From contig JBAUWJ010000254.1 in assembly GCA_049583715.1 (NCBI GenBank), positions 1-19,542 on the forward strand: a stretch of 19,542 nucleotides of DNA, written 5' to 3'. Shown piece by piece: positions 6,936 through 16,036 of the stretch (position 1 is its first letter; each line of letters opens with the position of its first letter). The DNA comes from JAANXG01 sp049583715 (GTDB lineage Bacteria > Pseudomonadota > Gammaproteobacteria > Arenicellales > JAANXG01). The position numbers and the translations under genes are program-made. The notes below the pieces were generated by a model, which saw nothing but the letters and a program-made list of their open reading frames with translations, was not told where the DNA came from and ran no database searches.

Positions 6936-7442
6936 CTAGCCGCTCGTATCCTGCACCGCCCGACGGACTTCACGATATACCACGTGACTGGCAAGCATCA
7001 TCATCACCACGGATGCGGCGAACACGTACAGGCCGTAATGGAGCTCGGTGGTTGCCAGGCTCCCGAGCTTGACGCTGGTGATCAATATGGCCACCACGAA
7101 CACGTCCAGCATCGACCACTTCCCGAGCACGTCGATCCAGCGCAGCAGGCGCCGATTCGCCGCCCGCGGGCGGTTCCAGGAGTAGAACAGCAGAGCCAGC
7201 TTGACGGTGGGCAACACCAGCGTGAACAGCGCCAGCAGCGCGAACAACGGATAGTTGTGCTCGAGGTAGAACTCCCAGATTCCGGAGAGCACCGAGTAGG
7301 TGTTATGAACCAGGATCCACTTGGTCAGGGTCAGCATCGGCGCCCGGATACCGACCCCGAAGGCCAGCGCCGCGCCCAGGAGGAACAGGTTGCCGGCGGC
7401 ATACTGCCATGCACTGCGTGATTGACGATCCGAAGCCGACAC
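6936..7442 (-). CDS. PqiA-domain inner membrane protein
   Basis: This 168-aa integral membrane protein matches a single PqiA (paraquat-inducible protein A) domain. The family works with MCE-domain proteins such as PqiB and YebT in envelope lipid transport. Four hydrophobic segments are visible: about 14-33, 64-86, 111-128 and 136-155. Family-typical blocks include PMLTLTKW (35-42), YSVLSGIWEFY, VLPTVKLALL (77-86), LGKWSMLDVFVVAIL (106-120) and VKLGSLAT (124-131). E. coli PqiA and YebS have two such domains plus zinc-binding cysteines; this protein has one domain and no cysteine cluster. The GTG at 7442 lies 4 nt after the priA stop, so it is probably coupled to priA. No PqiB/MCE partner is in the window, so its transport partner is unknown. 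Confidence 0.82.
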   Translation of the reverse strand: MSASDRQSRSAWQYAAGNLFLLGAALAFGVGIRAPMLTLTKWILVHNTYSVLSGIWEFYLEHNYPLFALLALFTLVLPTVKLALLFYSWNRPRAANRRLLRWIDVLGKWSMLDVFVVAILITSVKLGSLATTELHYGLYVFAASVVMMMLASHVVYREVRRAVQDTSG

Positions 7443-7446
7443 CGCT

Positions 7447-9651
<2,205 letters not shown>

Positions 9652-9996
9652 ACAGTCAATCTACCACAGGGGCTTGGCGGCGCCCGCGGGCTAAGTCCTT
9701 GTTTTCGGTGCCCGTTTTCACGAGGCTCGCGACTGTGGATAAGTCTGTGGGTAAGTCGTGACAGGACCGTGACAGCTCTTGTGGAACGATCGTTCAAGCT
9801 TTGTTGCACAAATATGACGGGGTGAAGTTTCTTCAATTAAATCATAAGCTTGCGAGCCGTCTCCGGAACCGGAGAGCGCGCGGTGGTCGATTCCGCCGCG
9901 GTGTTGGCGCGGCGCCTCGGCTGTGCATAAATTACCGGAGCGACCCGCTTGGCGCCCTTCAAGCAATTCAATTACTTAGAGGAAAGACCTGCCTCG
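9652..9996. other. Divergent intergenic region with DnaA-box cluster and AT-rich stretch
   Basis: This 345-nt gap separates priA (-) from the fructosamine-kinase gene (+). Reading the plus strand, TGTGGATAA (9734-9742) and TGTGCATAA (9922-9930) are exact complements of the DnaA-box consensus TTATNCACA. TGTGGGTAA (9746-9754) differs by one base and lies 12 nt from the first box, all in one orientation. About 9801-9850 is AT-rich for this genome, and GAACGATCGTTC (9784-9795) is a perfect 12-bp palindrome containing GATC. No gene is seen here. Possible roles are DnaA control of priA, DnaA titration, or a replication origin. Confidence 0.6.
9904..9931 (+). promoter_or_regulatory. Possible promoter for the fructosamine-kinase gene
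   Basis: TTGGCG (9904-9909) and CATAAA (9926-9931) are spaced by 16 nt and each match 4/6 of the sigma-70 consensus. They lie about 65 nt before the ATG at 9997. The -10 overlaps the DnaA-box sequence at 9922-9930, so DnaA binding would be expected to affect this promoter if both are real. Confidence 0.3.
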
Positions 9997-10902
9997 ATGC
10001 CTCAAGACAATGCGCTAAAGTCCTCCGTAGCGTGGAGGCAAGTCTGCGACGCAATCGGCGAAGCCACGGGCGCCCCTTTTCACCCGCGCACCGTCGCGGA
10101 CATCGGGGGAGGCTGCATCAACAGGGCGGTCAGGCTTTCCGATGGATGGCGCAGCTACTTCGTGAAGCTCAACGAGCCGGCGTCGGTGGACATGTTCGAA
10201 GCGGAGCGGGAAGGGCTCGCGACCCTGGCTGCCGCGGGAGCGGTGCGGGTCCCCGCGCCCCTCGCCGCCGGCAGCACCACCGGCTTCGCCTTTCTGGTGC
10301 TCGAGCTCATTCCCCTTCGGCGCCTGAGTCGTGATGGATGGGCGGCACTCGGGGAGCAGCTTGCCGCCCTGCATCGGAGCACTGCACCCCAATTCGGATG
10401 GCACCGCTCCAATACGATAGGCGCGACGCCGCAGACCAACCCCTGGACGGCGAGCTGGATCGAGTTCTGGCGCCGCCACCGCCTCGGTTACCAGTTGGAA
10501 ATCGCGGCAGGCAGGGGACTCGATGCCGCTACGCTCAGCCGCGGGAAGGAGCTGCTCGATCGCCTGGGCGGCCTGCTCGCGGACTACCACCCGCGTCCTT
10601 CCCTCCTGCATGGAGACCTGTGGAGCGGCAACGTGGCGGCGGACGAGCAGGGAGGGCCCGTGCTGTTCGACCCGGCCGTGTACTACGGCGACCGGGAGGC
10701 CGATCTCGCCATGAGCGAGCTGTTCGGTCGTTTCGACGAGGCGTTCTACCAGGCGTATCGCGAGGCCTGGCCGCCGGATCCGGGCTACGAATCGAGAAAG
10801 ACGCTCTACAACCTCTACCACGTTCTCAATCACTTCAACCTGTTCGGTGGCGGCTACGCCGGCCGGGCCAGGGCCATGATCGAAGATCTGCTGGCCCGCT
10901 GA
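9997..10902 (+). CDS. Fructosamine kinase family protein (ketosamine-3-kinase)
   Basis: This 301-aa protein belongs to the fructosamine/ketosamine-3-kinase family (FN3K; E. coli YniA). These enzymes phosphorylate the 3-OH of sugars attached to lysine so that the adduct falls off, a cytoplasmic repair of glycated proteins. It has the APH/choline-kinase-like fold. GGGCINRAVRL (about 32-42) is the nucleotide loop, YFVKLN carries the ATP-binding lysine, and EAEREGL the helix glutamate. The catalytic HGDLWSGN has His205 and Asp207, and FDPAVYYGDREADLAMSELF is the metal-binding block. The ATG at 9997 is chosen because GAGGAA (9979-9984) lies 12 nt upstream and the length matches the family (about 290 aa). 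The exact sugar substrate (fructosamine, ribulosamine or erythrulosamine) cannot be read from sequence. Confidence 0.93.
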   Translation: MPQDNALKSSVAWRQVCDAIGEATGAPFHPRTVADIGGGCINRAVRLSDGWRSYFVKLNEPASVDMFEAEREGLATLAAAGAVRVPAPLAAGSTTGFAFLVLELIPLRRLSRDGWAALGEQLAALHRSTAPQFGWHRSNTIGATPQTNPWTASWIEFWRRHRLGYQLEIAAGRGLDAATLSRGKELLDRLGGLLADYHPRPSLLHGDLWSGNVAADEQGGPVLFDPAVYYGDREADLAMSELFGRFDEAFYQAYREAWPPDPGYESRKTLYNLYHVLNHFNLFGGGYAGRARAMIEDLLAR

Positions 10903-10977
10903 ACGGGGTGCATCGGACGTGCGACGAAGGGGGGAGCGAACGTGGAACCGGGCGACGTTGTCCGCCGGACCGACGGC

Positions 10978-11241
10978 TCAGATCCCCATGTTCGCGAGGG
11001 TCATCATGATGTTGTTCAGCAAAGACGTGGTCTCGGGGTGGCGCACTTCCATCTCCTTGATGGAATCCTGCAGGTTGCTGACCAGGCCATGGTGGTCCTC
11101 GGTCCCGGGCTCGGTAATCTTCTTGTCGAGCTCCTCCAGGATGGCATTGAGGCGTTTCCTCGCGTCGACGTCCTCACTCGGCATGGCATCCAGCTCGCTC
11201 CGCAGCCTGCCGACAAGCCTCCTCAAATCATCTGCGCTCAT
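10978..11241 (-). CDS. DUF4404 family small protein
   Basis: This 87-aa acidic, mostly helical protein is recognisable as the DUF4404 type. The N-terminal block DDLRRLVGRLRSELDAM suggests one amphipathic helix, and LNAILEELDKKI a second. The C-terminal block LQDSIKEMEVRHPETTS followed by LLNNIMMTLANMGI is the conserved ending. There is no signal peptide or membrane segment. The ATG at 11241 has GAGG 12 nt upstream. No function is known for the family; the heptad-like spacing suggests coiled-coil oligomerisation (inference). It converges on the fructosamine-kinase gene from the right, with 75 nt between them, and follows the Nudix gene on the same strand after 226 nt in which I see no gene. 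Confidence 0.75.
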   Translation of the reverse strand: MSADDLRRLVGRLRSELDAMPSEDVDARKRLNAILEELDKKITEPGTEDHHGLVSNLQDSIKEMEVRHPETTSLLNNIMMTLANMGI

Positions 11242-11467
11242 TCTGTCGGATTACCTCTGCATGACATTCCGGCCACGCATCACCGGCGCGCCGAAACAGG
11301 GTCAATGTGGAATCGTCATCCAAGTGTATCACCGGGCGCCCATGCCCCGTTACGATCGTGCTCTCGCCGGTATCGGTCGCCGTCGCGGGCGGTCCCATGA
11401 CGGCGCCTGTTTCGCGGCGGTGCTCCCGTCAAGTTCGCGCTGATCGCCCCGTCCCTGATGCCGGGAG

Positions 11468-12007
11468 CTACCCGCGCCGCGGTTCGATATCGCCCGTGTG
11501 AATCCTGAACTCGTTGTTGCGCCGGTCCTCGAGGAACAGGCGCAAGGTCCGGTCCACGACGGGGAATGCGATCTCGGGCCAGGGAATCCGGTCTTCGGTC
11601 ACCAGCATGCAGCTCAGCGTTTCATGGCCGGCGCCGAACTCCTTTTCCGGCAGGGTAGCGCGAAACATGACGTAGACCTGATTGACGTGGGGGATGTTGA
11701 ACATGCCGAACAGCTCGATGTTCTTCACGGGCGCCAGGGCCTCCTCCAGGGTTTCCCGGGCGGCGGCCTGCTGCACGGTCTCCCCGTTCTCCATGAAGCC
11801 CGCGGGCAGCGTCCATTTACCGAGCCTCGGCTCGATGCCGCGCTTGCATAGAAGGATCTCGTCCCCCCAGACGGGAATACAGCCTGCGACGATCTTCGGG
11901 TTCTGGTAGTGGATGGCGTCACAGTGGTCGCAAACGTATCTCGGCAGCGTGTCGCCCTCGGGTACGCGCACCACGACCGGTTGGCCACAGTTCGAGCAAT
12001 AGTTCAT
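11468..12007 (-). CDS. Nudix hydrolase with N-terminal zinc ribbon
   Basis: This 179-aa protein combines a short zinc ribbon with a Nudix pyrophosphohydrolase fold. The ribbon has Cys4, Cys7, Cys26 and Cys29 in CSNCG and CDHC. The Nudix box lies at 70-92 (Gly70, Glu76, Arg84-Glu85, Glu88-Glu89), preceded by GKWTLPAG and followed by FNIPHVNQVYVMFRA. The glycine normally found near the end of the box (EExG) is Leu91 here, while the metal-binding glutamates are kept. The arrangement resembles NADH-pyrophosphatase-like or ADP-ribose-pyrophosphatase-like enzymes, but the substrate is not evident. The ATG at 12007 starts just before the first zinc cysteine; upstream in-frame codons look non-coding. 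A good promoter lies at 12101-12128, and the gene is divergent from the methyltransferase. Confidence 0.9.
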   Translation of the reverse strand: MNYCSNCGQPVVVRVPEGDTLPRYVCDHCDAIHYQNPKIVAGCIPVWGDEILLCKRGIEPRLGKWTLPAGFMENGETVQQAAARETLEEALAPVKNIELFGMFNIPHVNQVYVMFRATLPEKEFGAGHETLSCMLVTEDRIPWPEIAFPVVDRTLRLFLEDRRNNEFRIHTGDIEPRRG

Positions 12008-12100
12008 GAGTACGACGGGATCATCTTGTCGATGGGAGCGTATGGCGCTATGCTGCGCGGCCTTTGACCCGGCACGCTGTCTTTCAAAAATCGTCCCGGA

Positions 12101-12128
12101 AGTGTACCGGCATCTCATTACAAGTCAA
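12101..12128 (-). promoter_or_regulatory. Candidate sigma-70 promoter for the Nudix gene
   Basis: On the minus strand TTGACT (12128-12123, 5/6) and TACACT (12106-12101, 4/6) are separated by 16 nt. Transcription would start near 12094, about 87 nt before the Nudix ATG. The site sits directly upstream of the divergent methyltransferase start. Confidence 0.45.
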
Positions 12129-12141
12129 AAGCAAGTTCAAC

Positions 12142-12984
12142 GTGAAGCGCAAAGACAAGCAAAAGCACCACAGGCTCCCCAAGCACCGTTTTACCGCCGC
12201 GACGGCGGACAAGTACGAGCTGTACCAGATGTCGGTGCAGTCTCCGGAGGAGGACGTCGATTTTCTGATCGACGTGTATCGCACGGAACGGGGCCGCACC
12301 CCCCGGCATTTCCGGGAGGACTTTTGCGGCACCGCTTTGCTCACGGCGACCTGGATCAAGCGCGACCCCGCCAACACGGCGGAGGGTTTCGATATCGATC
12401 CAGAGCCCGTCGCCTGGGGTCGGGCCCGCCACTTCGCCGAGCTGGGGGAGGCCGCCCAGCGCGCGACGATCCACCTGCAGGACGCCCGCGATCCCAGCGA
12501 CAAGCCACCGGACGTGCGCTGCGCGCAGAACTTCTCCTACTGGATCTTCAAGACCCGGCCGGAGATGCTGGACTATTTCACGAAGGCCCGCGAGGACCTC
12601 GCGGACCAGGGCATATTCGTGATCGACCTTCACGGCGGTCCGGAATCCGTCGACGTCATGGAAGAGGAGACGGAGCTCGAGGAGGAGGGGTTTACCTACG
12701 TCTGGGACCAGGACCAGCACTGGCCGGTGACGGGGGAAGCGCGCCTGTTCATCCATTTCCGGTTCCCGGACGGCACCGAGATGCCCCGGGCCTTCGAGTA
12801 CGACTGGCGCCTGTGGGGACTGGTGGAGCTCAAGGAAATACTGGAGGATGCGGGTTTCTCCCGGGTCGACTGCTACTGGGAGGGTACGGACGAGGACGGC
12901 GAGAGCGGGGACGGCATCTTCACCAAGGAGGCCAGGGGAGAGCACTGCGCTTCCTACGTGGCCTACCTCGTCGCCCTGAAATAG
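12142..12984 (+). CDS. Class I SAM-dependent methyltransferase
   Basis: This 280-aa protein is a probable Rossmann-fold S-adenosylmethionine methyltransferase. After a basic N-terminus (KRKDKQKHHRLPKHRF), the block DKYELYQMSVQ (23-33) leads into a domain with HFREDFCGTALLTATWI (57-72) at the place of the glycine-rich SAM loop, and GFDIDPEPVAWG (82-93) at the acidic ribose-binding strand. FVIDLHGGPES and a C-terminal LKEILEDAGFSRVDCYW follow, the latter typical of the last strands of the fold. The methyl acceptor is unknown. The GTG at 12142 is preferred because homologues of this type start shortly before the basic segment; a TTG at 12064 is also open, and no strong ribosome site is visible. 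It is divergent from the Nudix gene, with 134 nt between starts. Confidence 0.82.
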   Translation: MKRKDKQKHHRLPKHRFTAATADKYELYQMSVQSPEEDVDFLIDVYRTERGRTPRHFREDFCGTALLTATWIKRDPANTAEGFDIDPEPVAWGRARHFAELGEAAQRATIHLQDARDPSDKPPDVRCAQNFSYWIFKTRPEMLDYFTKAREDLADQGIFVIDLHGGPESVDVMEEETELEEEGFTYVWDQDQHWPVTGEARLFIHFRFPDGTEMPRAFEYDWRLWGLVELKEILEDAGFSRVDCYWEGTDEDGESGDGIFTKEARGEHCASYVAYLVALK

Positions 12985-13036
12985 CCCACCCTGTGCCGCC
13001 CCTGAAATAACGAACCAGTTGCGTTACACTGACCCG

Positions 13037-13042
13037 TATAAT
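13037..13042 (+). promoter_or_regulatory. Possible -10 element upstream of pckA
   Basis: A perfect TATAAT lies 84 nt before the pckA ATG in an otherwise G+C-rich leader. No good -35 is found at 16-18 nt, and TTGCGT (13019-13024) is too close at 12 nt. Activator dependence is possible. The leader that follows holds a short G+C stem, GGCCCG-GCCG-CGGGCC, near 13058-13075. Confidence 0.35.
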
Positions 13043-13126
13043 TTCAATCCCCGCCCGGCCCGGCCGCGGGCCCGTCTTCCGGGGGACTCGCGCAGACAAG
13101 ATTGACCGATTGGCAGAGGTACTCTC

Positions 13127-14734
13127 ATGACCGAATTGGGTGTCCGCCCGCGCAGTGACTACGGCCTCGAGCAGCATGGGCTCCACAATCTGGGATCCAC
13201 CTACTGGAACCTGTCATCCGGCGCCCTGATCGAGCACGCGATTCGCCGCGGCGAGGGTCGTCTCTCCCGGCACGGCGCGCTGGTGGTGAACACCGGCACG
13301 CACACCGGGCGATCCGCCGGGGACAAGTTCGTGGTGAAGGATGCCTCGACGGCGGACGATGTCTGGTGGGGACCGGTCAACGCGCCTTTCGAGCCCGCCC
13401 AGTTCGACCGGCTGCACCAGGACCTTTGCGCCTACCTCGAGGGCCGGGAGGTCTACGTCCGCGACTGCTTCGTGGGGGCCGATCCCGGCTACCGACTGCC
13501 CATCCGGGTGATCAACGACTACGCCTGGCACAACATCTTCGCCGGCAACATGTTCGTCGCGGCAACCGACGACGAGCTGCGCCGGCACGTGCCGGAGTTC
13601 ACGGTGATCAACGCGCCGGAGTTCGAGGCCGACCCCGCCGTGCACGGTACCCGCACCGGCACCTTCATCGTGATCAACTTCGCCAGCAAGCTGGTCCTGA
13701 TCGGCGGCACGAGCTACGCCGGCGAGACCAAGAAGGCCGTGTTCAGCCTGATGAACTACCTGCTGCCCCATAAAGGCGTGTTCCCCATGCACAGCTCCGC
13801 GAACATCGGGCCCGAGGGGGAGACTACGATCTTCTTCGGCCTGTCCGGTACCGGCAAGACCACCCTGTCCGCCGACGCCTCGCGGATGCTGATCGGCGAC
13901 GACGAGCACGGGTGGAGCGACAACGGGGTGTTCAATTTCGAAGGCGGCTGCTACGCGAAGGTCATCAACCTGTCGCCGGAGCAGGAGCCGGAGATCTATG
14001 CCACCACCCGGCGTTTCGGGACCATCCTCGAGAACGTGATCATGGACGAGGCGAGCCGCGAGATCGACCTGTCCGACGGCAAGCTGACGGAGAACACCCG
14101 GGGCTCCTATCCCATCTCCCAGATCCCGAACGCCAGCGATACGGGGCGTGGCGGGCATCCCACCAACGTCGTGTTCCTGACCTGCGACGCCTTCGGCGTG
14201 CTGCCGCCCGTCGCCAAGCTTTCCCCGGCCCAGGCGATGTACCATTTCATCAACGGCTACACCGCCAAGGTGGCCGGCACCGAGAAGGGAGTGAACGAGC
14301 CGACGCCGAACTTCAGCCCCTGCTATGGTGGGCCGTTCCTGCCCCTGCATCCCTTCCGCTACGCCGAGCTGCTGAAGAAGAAGATCGCCCGCCACAACAC
14401 CTACGTTTGGTGGATCAACACCGGCTGGTCCGGCGGGCCATACGGGGTCGGCAAGCGCATGTCCATTCACCATACGCGGGCCATCGTCAATGCCGCCCTG
14501 GACGGCCGCCTCAAGGACGTGCCCACCACCACCCACCCCATCTTCGGTGTGGAGGTGCCCGTGCGCTGCCCCGGCGTGCCCGACCAGGTGCTCGACCCCA
14601 GGAACACCTGGGCGGACAAGAGCGCCTACGACCGGCAGGCCCGCGCGCTCGCGGAGAAGTTCGCTCACAACTTCGAGAAGTATGCCGACGAAGTCTCGGA
14701 CGAGGTCAAGTCCGCGGGTCCCATCGCGGCCTGA
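13127..14734 (+). CDS. pckA: Phosphoenolpyruvate carboxykinase (ATP)
   Basis: This 535-aa cytoplasmic enzyme converts oxaloacetate and ATP to phosphoenolpyruvate, CO2 and ADP, the entry step of gluconeogenesis. The length and motifs match the ATP-dependent family. The N-terminal region has VVNTGTHTGRSAGDKF (about 49-64). GGTSYAGETKKAVF (about 197-210) is the PEPCK-specific block, and the P-loop GLSGTGKTTLSAD is at 238-250. MLIGDDEHGWSDNGVFNFEGGCYAK follows, with metal-binding residues, and ENTRGSYPI and NTGWSGGPYGVGKRM come later. The ATG at 13127 has AGAGGT (13115-13120) 6 nt upstream. The patatin-like gene follows after 47 nt on the same strand. Confidence 0.98.
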   Translation: MTELGVRPRSDYGLEQHGLHNLGSTYWNLSSGALIEHAIRRGEGRLSRHGALVVNTGTHTGRSAGDKFVVKDASTADDVWWGPVNAPFEPAQFDRLHQDLCAYLEGREVYVRDCFVGADPGYRLPIRVINDYAWHNIFAGNMFVAATDDELRRHVPEFTVINAPEFEADPAVHGTRTGTFIVINFASKLVLIGGTSYAGETKKAVFSLMNYLLPHKGVFPMHSSANIGPEGETTIFFGLSGTGKTTLSADASRMLIGDDEHGWSDNGVFNFEGGCYAKVINLSPEQEPEIYATTRRFGTILENVIMDEASREIDLSDGKLTENTRGSYPISQIPNASDTGRGGHPTNVVFLTCDAFGVLPPVAKLSPAQAMYHFINGYTAKVAGTEKGVNEPTPNFSPCYGGPFLPLHPFRYAELLKKKIARHNTYVWWINTGWSGGPYGVGKRMSIHHTRAIVNAALDGRLKDVPTTTHPIFGVEVPVRCPGVPDQVLDPRNTWADKSAYDRQARALAEKFAHNFEKYADEVSDEVKSAGPIAA

Positions 14735-14781
14735 TTCAAGCGCTCTGTCCGGGGCTTGACACGGACGGCGTATAAGCCCTG

Positions 14782-15612
14782 ATGGCGAGGCTGCCGGTTG
14801 GCGTGGCACTGTCGGGTGGGACGGCACGGTCCGTGCTGCACGTCGGGGTCCTCAAGGCGCTGACCGAAGCCGGTATACCCATCGATTACATCGCGGGCAC
14901 CAGTGGCGGGGCCATCGCGGCCGCCATCTTCGCCCACGGGGAGTCCATCGGCGTCATGGAGGAGGTCGCCACCCACCTGAGCTGGTGGAAGCTCGCGAGC
15001 ATCCGCGTCAGCCGGCTGGGATTCATCTCCAGCCGTCCGATCGAGTCCTTCATGGACAAGACCCTGCAGGGCGCGTGGTTCGAGGAGCTCGGGATACCTT
15101 GCGCCGTTCCCGTCACGGATCTGGTCACCGGCGAATGCGTGGTCTTTCGAACGGGCCCCGTGGCACCCGTGGTGCGGGCGAGCTGCAGCATTCCGCAGAT
15201 CTATCTGCCCGTCGAGATCAACGGCCGGCCGTACGTCGACGGCGGCCTGTCCGAGTACCTGCCGGTGCAGTCCGTCAGGCGCTTCGGCCCCCAGTTCACC
15301 ATCGGCGTGAACCTCAACACCCGCCTGGACGACTACCAGCCCGCCCGGCACAAGCTCGGACTGGTGATTCAGTACATCAGCATGGTGTCGCGCCAGAACG
15401 TCGAGCCCTCCGTCCGCCTGGCGGACTACGTGCTCCATCCCGACGTGGACGGCTACAGTCCGTTCGACTTCAGCGCGGCGGGCGAGCTCATCGACCTCGG
15501 CTACCGCTACACCATGGCGCGCATCGACGACATCGAGCGCGAGTGGCGCCGCAAGAGCAGTTGGCGGAGCCGCCTCCAGGCCCGATTCCGCAAGCCCGTC
15601 CCCGCCGCCTGA
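14782..15612 (+). CDS. Patatin-like phospholipase family protein
   Basis: This 276-aa alpha/beta hydrolase is of the patatin/RssA type, which hydrolyses acyl esters with a Ser-Asp dyad. The nucleophile elbow is GTSGG (39-43, Ser41). The catalytic Asp153 is in YVDGG. The glycine-rich oxyanion segment is SGGTARSVLHVGVLKAL (about 11-27), where the usual glycine after the arginine is serine. ASCSIPQIYLPVEING is the conserved stretch before the aspartate. No signal peptide or membrane segment is seen, so it is probably cytoplasmic or peripheral. The C-terminus is basic (WRRKSSWRSRLQARFRK) and may touch anionic membranes. The ATG at 14782 lacks an obvious Shine-Dalgarno. The 47-nt spacing from pckA suggests read-through from that gene. 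Confidence 0.9.
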   Translation: MARLPVGVALSGGTARSVLHVGVLKALTEAGIPIDYIAGTSGGAIAAAIFAHGESIGVMEEVATHLSWWKLASIRVSRLGFISSRPIESFMDKTLQGAWFEELGIPCAVPVTDLVTGECVVFRTGPVAPVVRASCSIPQIYLPVEINGRPYVDGGLSEYLPVQSVRRFGPQFTIGVNLNTRLDDYQPARHKLGLVIQYISMVSRQNVEPSVRLADYVLHPDVDGYSPFDFSAAGELIDLGYRYTMARIDDIEREWRRKSSWRSRLQARFRKPVPAA

Positions 15613-15645
15613 CCACCGATCCCCGTGCCTTCGCTTGCAGCTCGG

Positions 15646-15757
15646 CCTGTGGGTCGGGCTGCAGGTGGGCCGGCGGTCTCCGGCACTCCCCACATCCGAA
15701 GTGGGTCGGAATTTATTCCGACTTATTACGATGTCGGGCTGAAGCCCGACCCACAGG
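15646..15757. repeat. REP-like element with nested hairpins
   Basis: CCTGTGGGTCGGGCT (15646-15660) and AGCCCGACCCACAGG (15743-15757) are perfect 15-bp inverted repeats bounding the element. Inside are two tight hairpins: GTCGGAAT-TT-ATTCCGAC (15705-15722) and GTCGGGCT-GA-AGCCCGAC (15733-15750). The second shares its right arm with the outer repeat, so two folds compete. This resembles repetitive extragenic palindromes of high-G+C Proteobacteria and lies at a convergent gene junction. Confidence 0.75.
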
Positions 15758-15792
15758 GCCCTCACGACCGACAGCGTCACGCGCTGTCTTGT

Positions 15793-15824
15793 GTTCTCGC
15801 CAAGACGCCAGGAACGCCAAGGAA
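15793..15824 (+). repeat. Dispersed intergenic repeat (copy B)
   Basis: This segment contains TTCTCGCCAAGACGCC followed by AGGAACGCCAAGGAA. It aligns along its whole length with both arms of the hairpin at 3235-3314, which read CTCTCGACAGGACGCC and, on the other strand, CTCTCGCCAGGACGCC. Unlike copy A it is a single arm without an inverted partner nearby. A possible decayed fragment, CTTGGCGTTCT in the opposite sense, is at 16790-16800. Confidence 0.7.
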
Positions 15825-16036
15825 AAAGAATGAAGGATGATCGAAGACGAGAGCATCCCTGTCTGCACTCTTCACCGATAGCTTCCTGCCGACGGGCCGC
15901 AATTCCGGACGAGCCTGCCTCTTCGACGGAACGGCATCGGAGCATGAAACGAAGATTCCCTCTGCCGGCCGTTGCGCCGGCCGGTTGCTTGCGTTACTGC
16001 TGCCGGGACGCCCCGACTGCCCCGAGGCGGCCACCC

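Larger units (their letters stand above)
15613..16036. other. Gene-free stretch rich in structured repeats
   Basis: These 424 nt lie between the patatin gene (+) and the exported-protein gene (-), which converge. The stretch holds the nested hairpin element at 15646-15757, repeat copy B at 15793-15824, and a G+C hairpin near 15965-15985 (GCCGGC-CGTTGC-GCCGGC). No convincing coding sequence or RNA gene is seen. Confidence 0.7.

Noticed and set aside
14756..14776. TTGACA followed by TATAAG just before the patatin gene
   Set aside because: Each hexamer is good, but the spacer is 9 nt, far from the 16-18 nt needed by sigma-70.
13214..14827. Long minus-strand open frame opposite pckA
   Set aside because: It mirrors an intact pckA. 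Long antisense frames are expected at high GC3, and no family features are seen.
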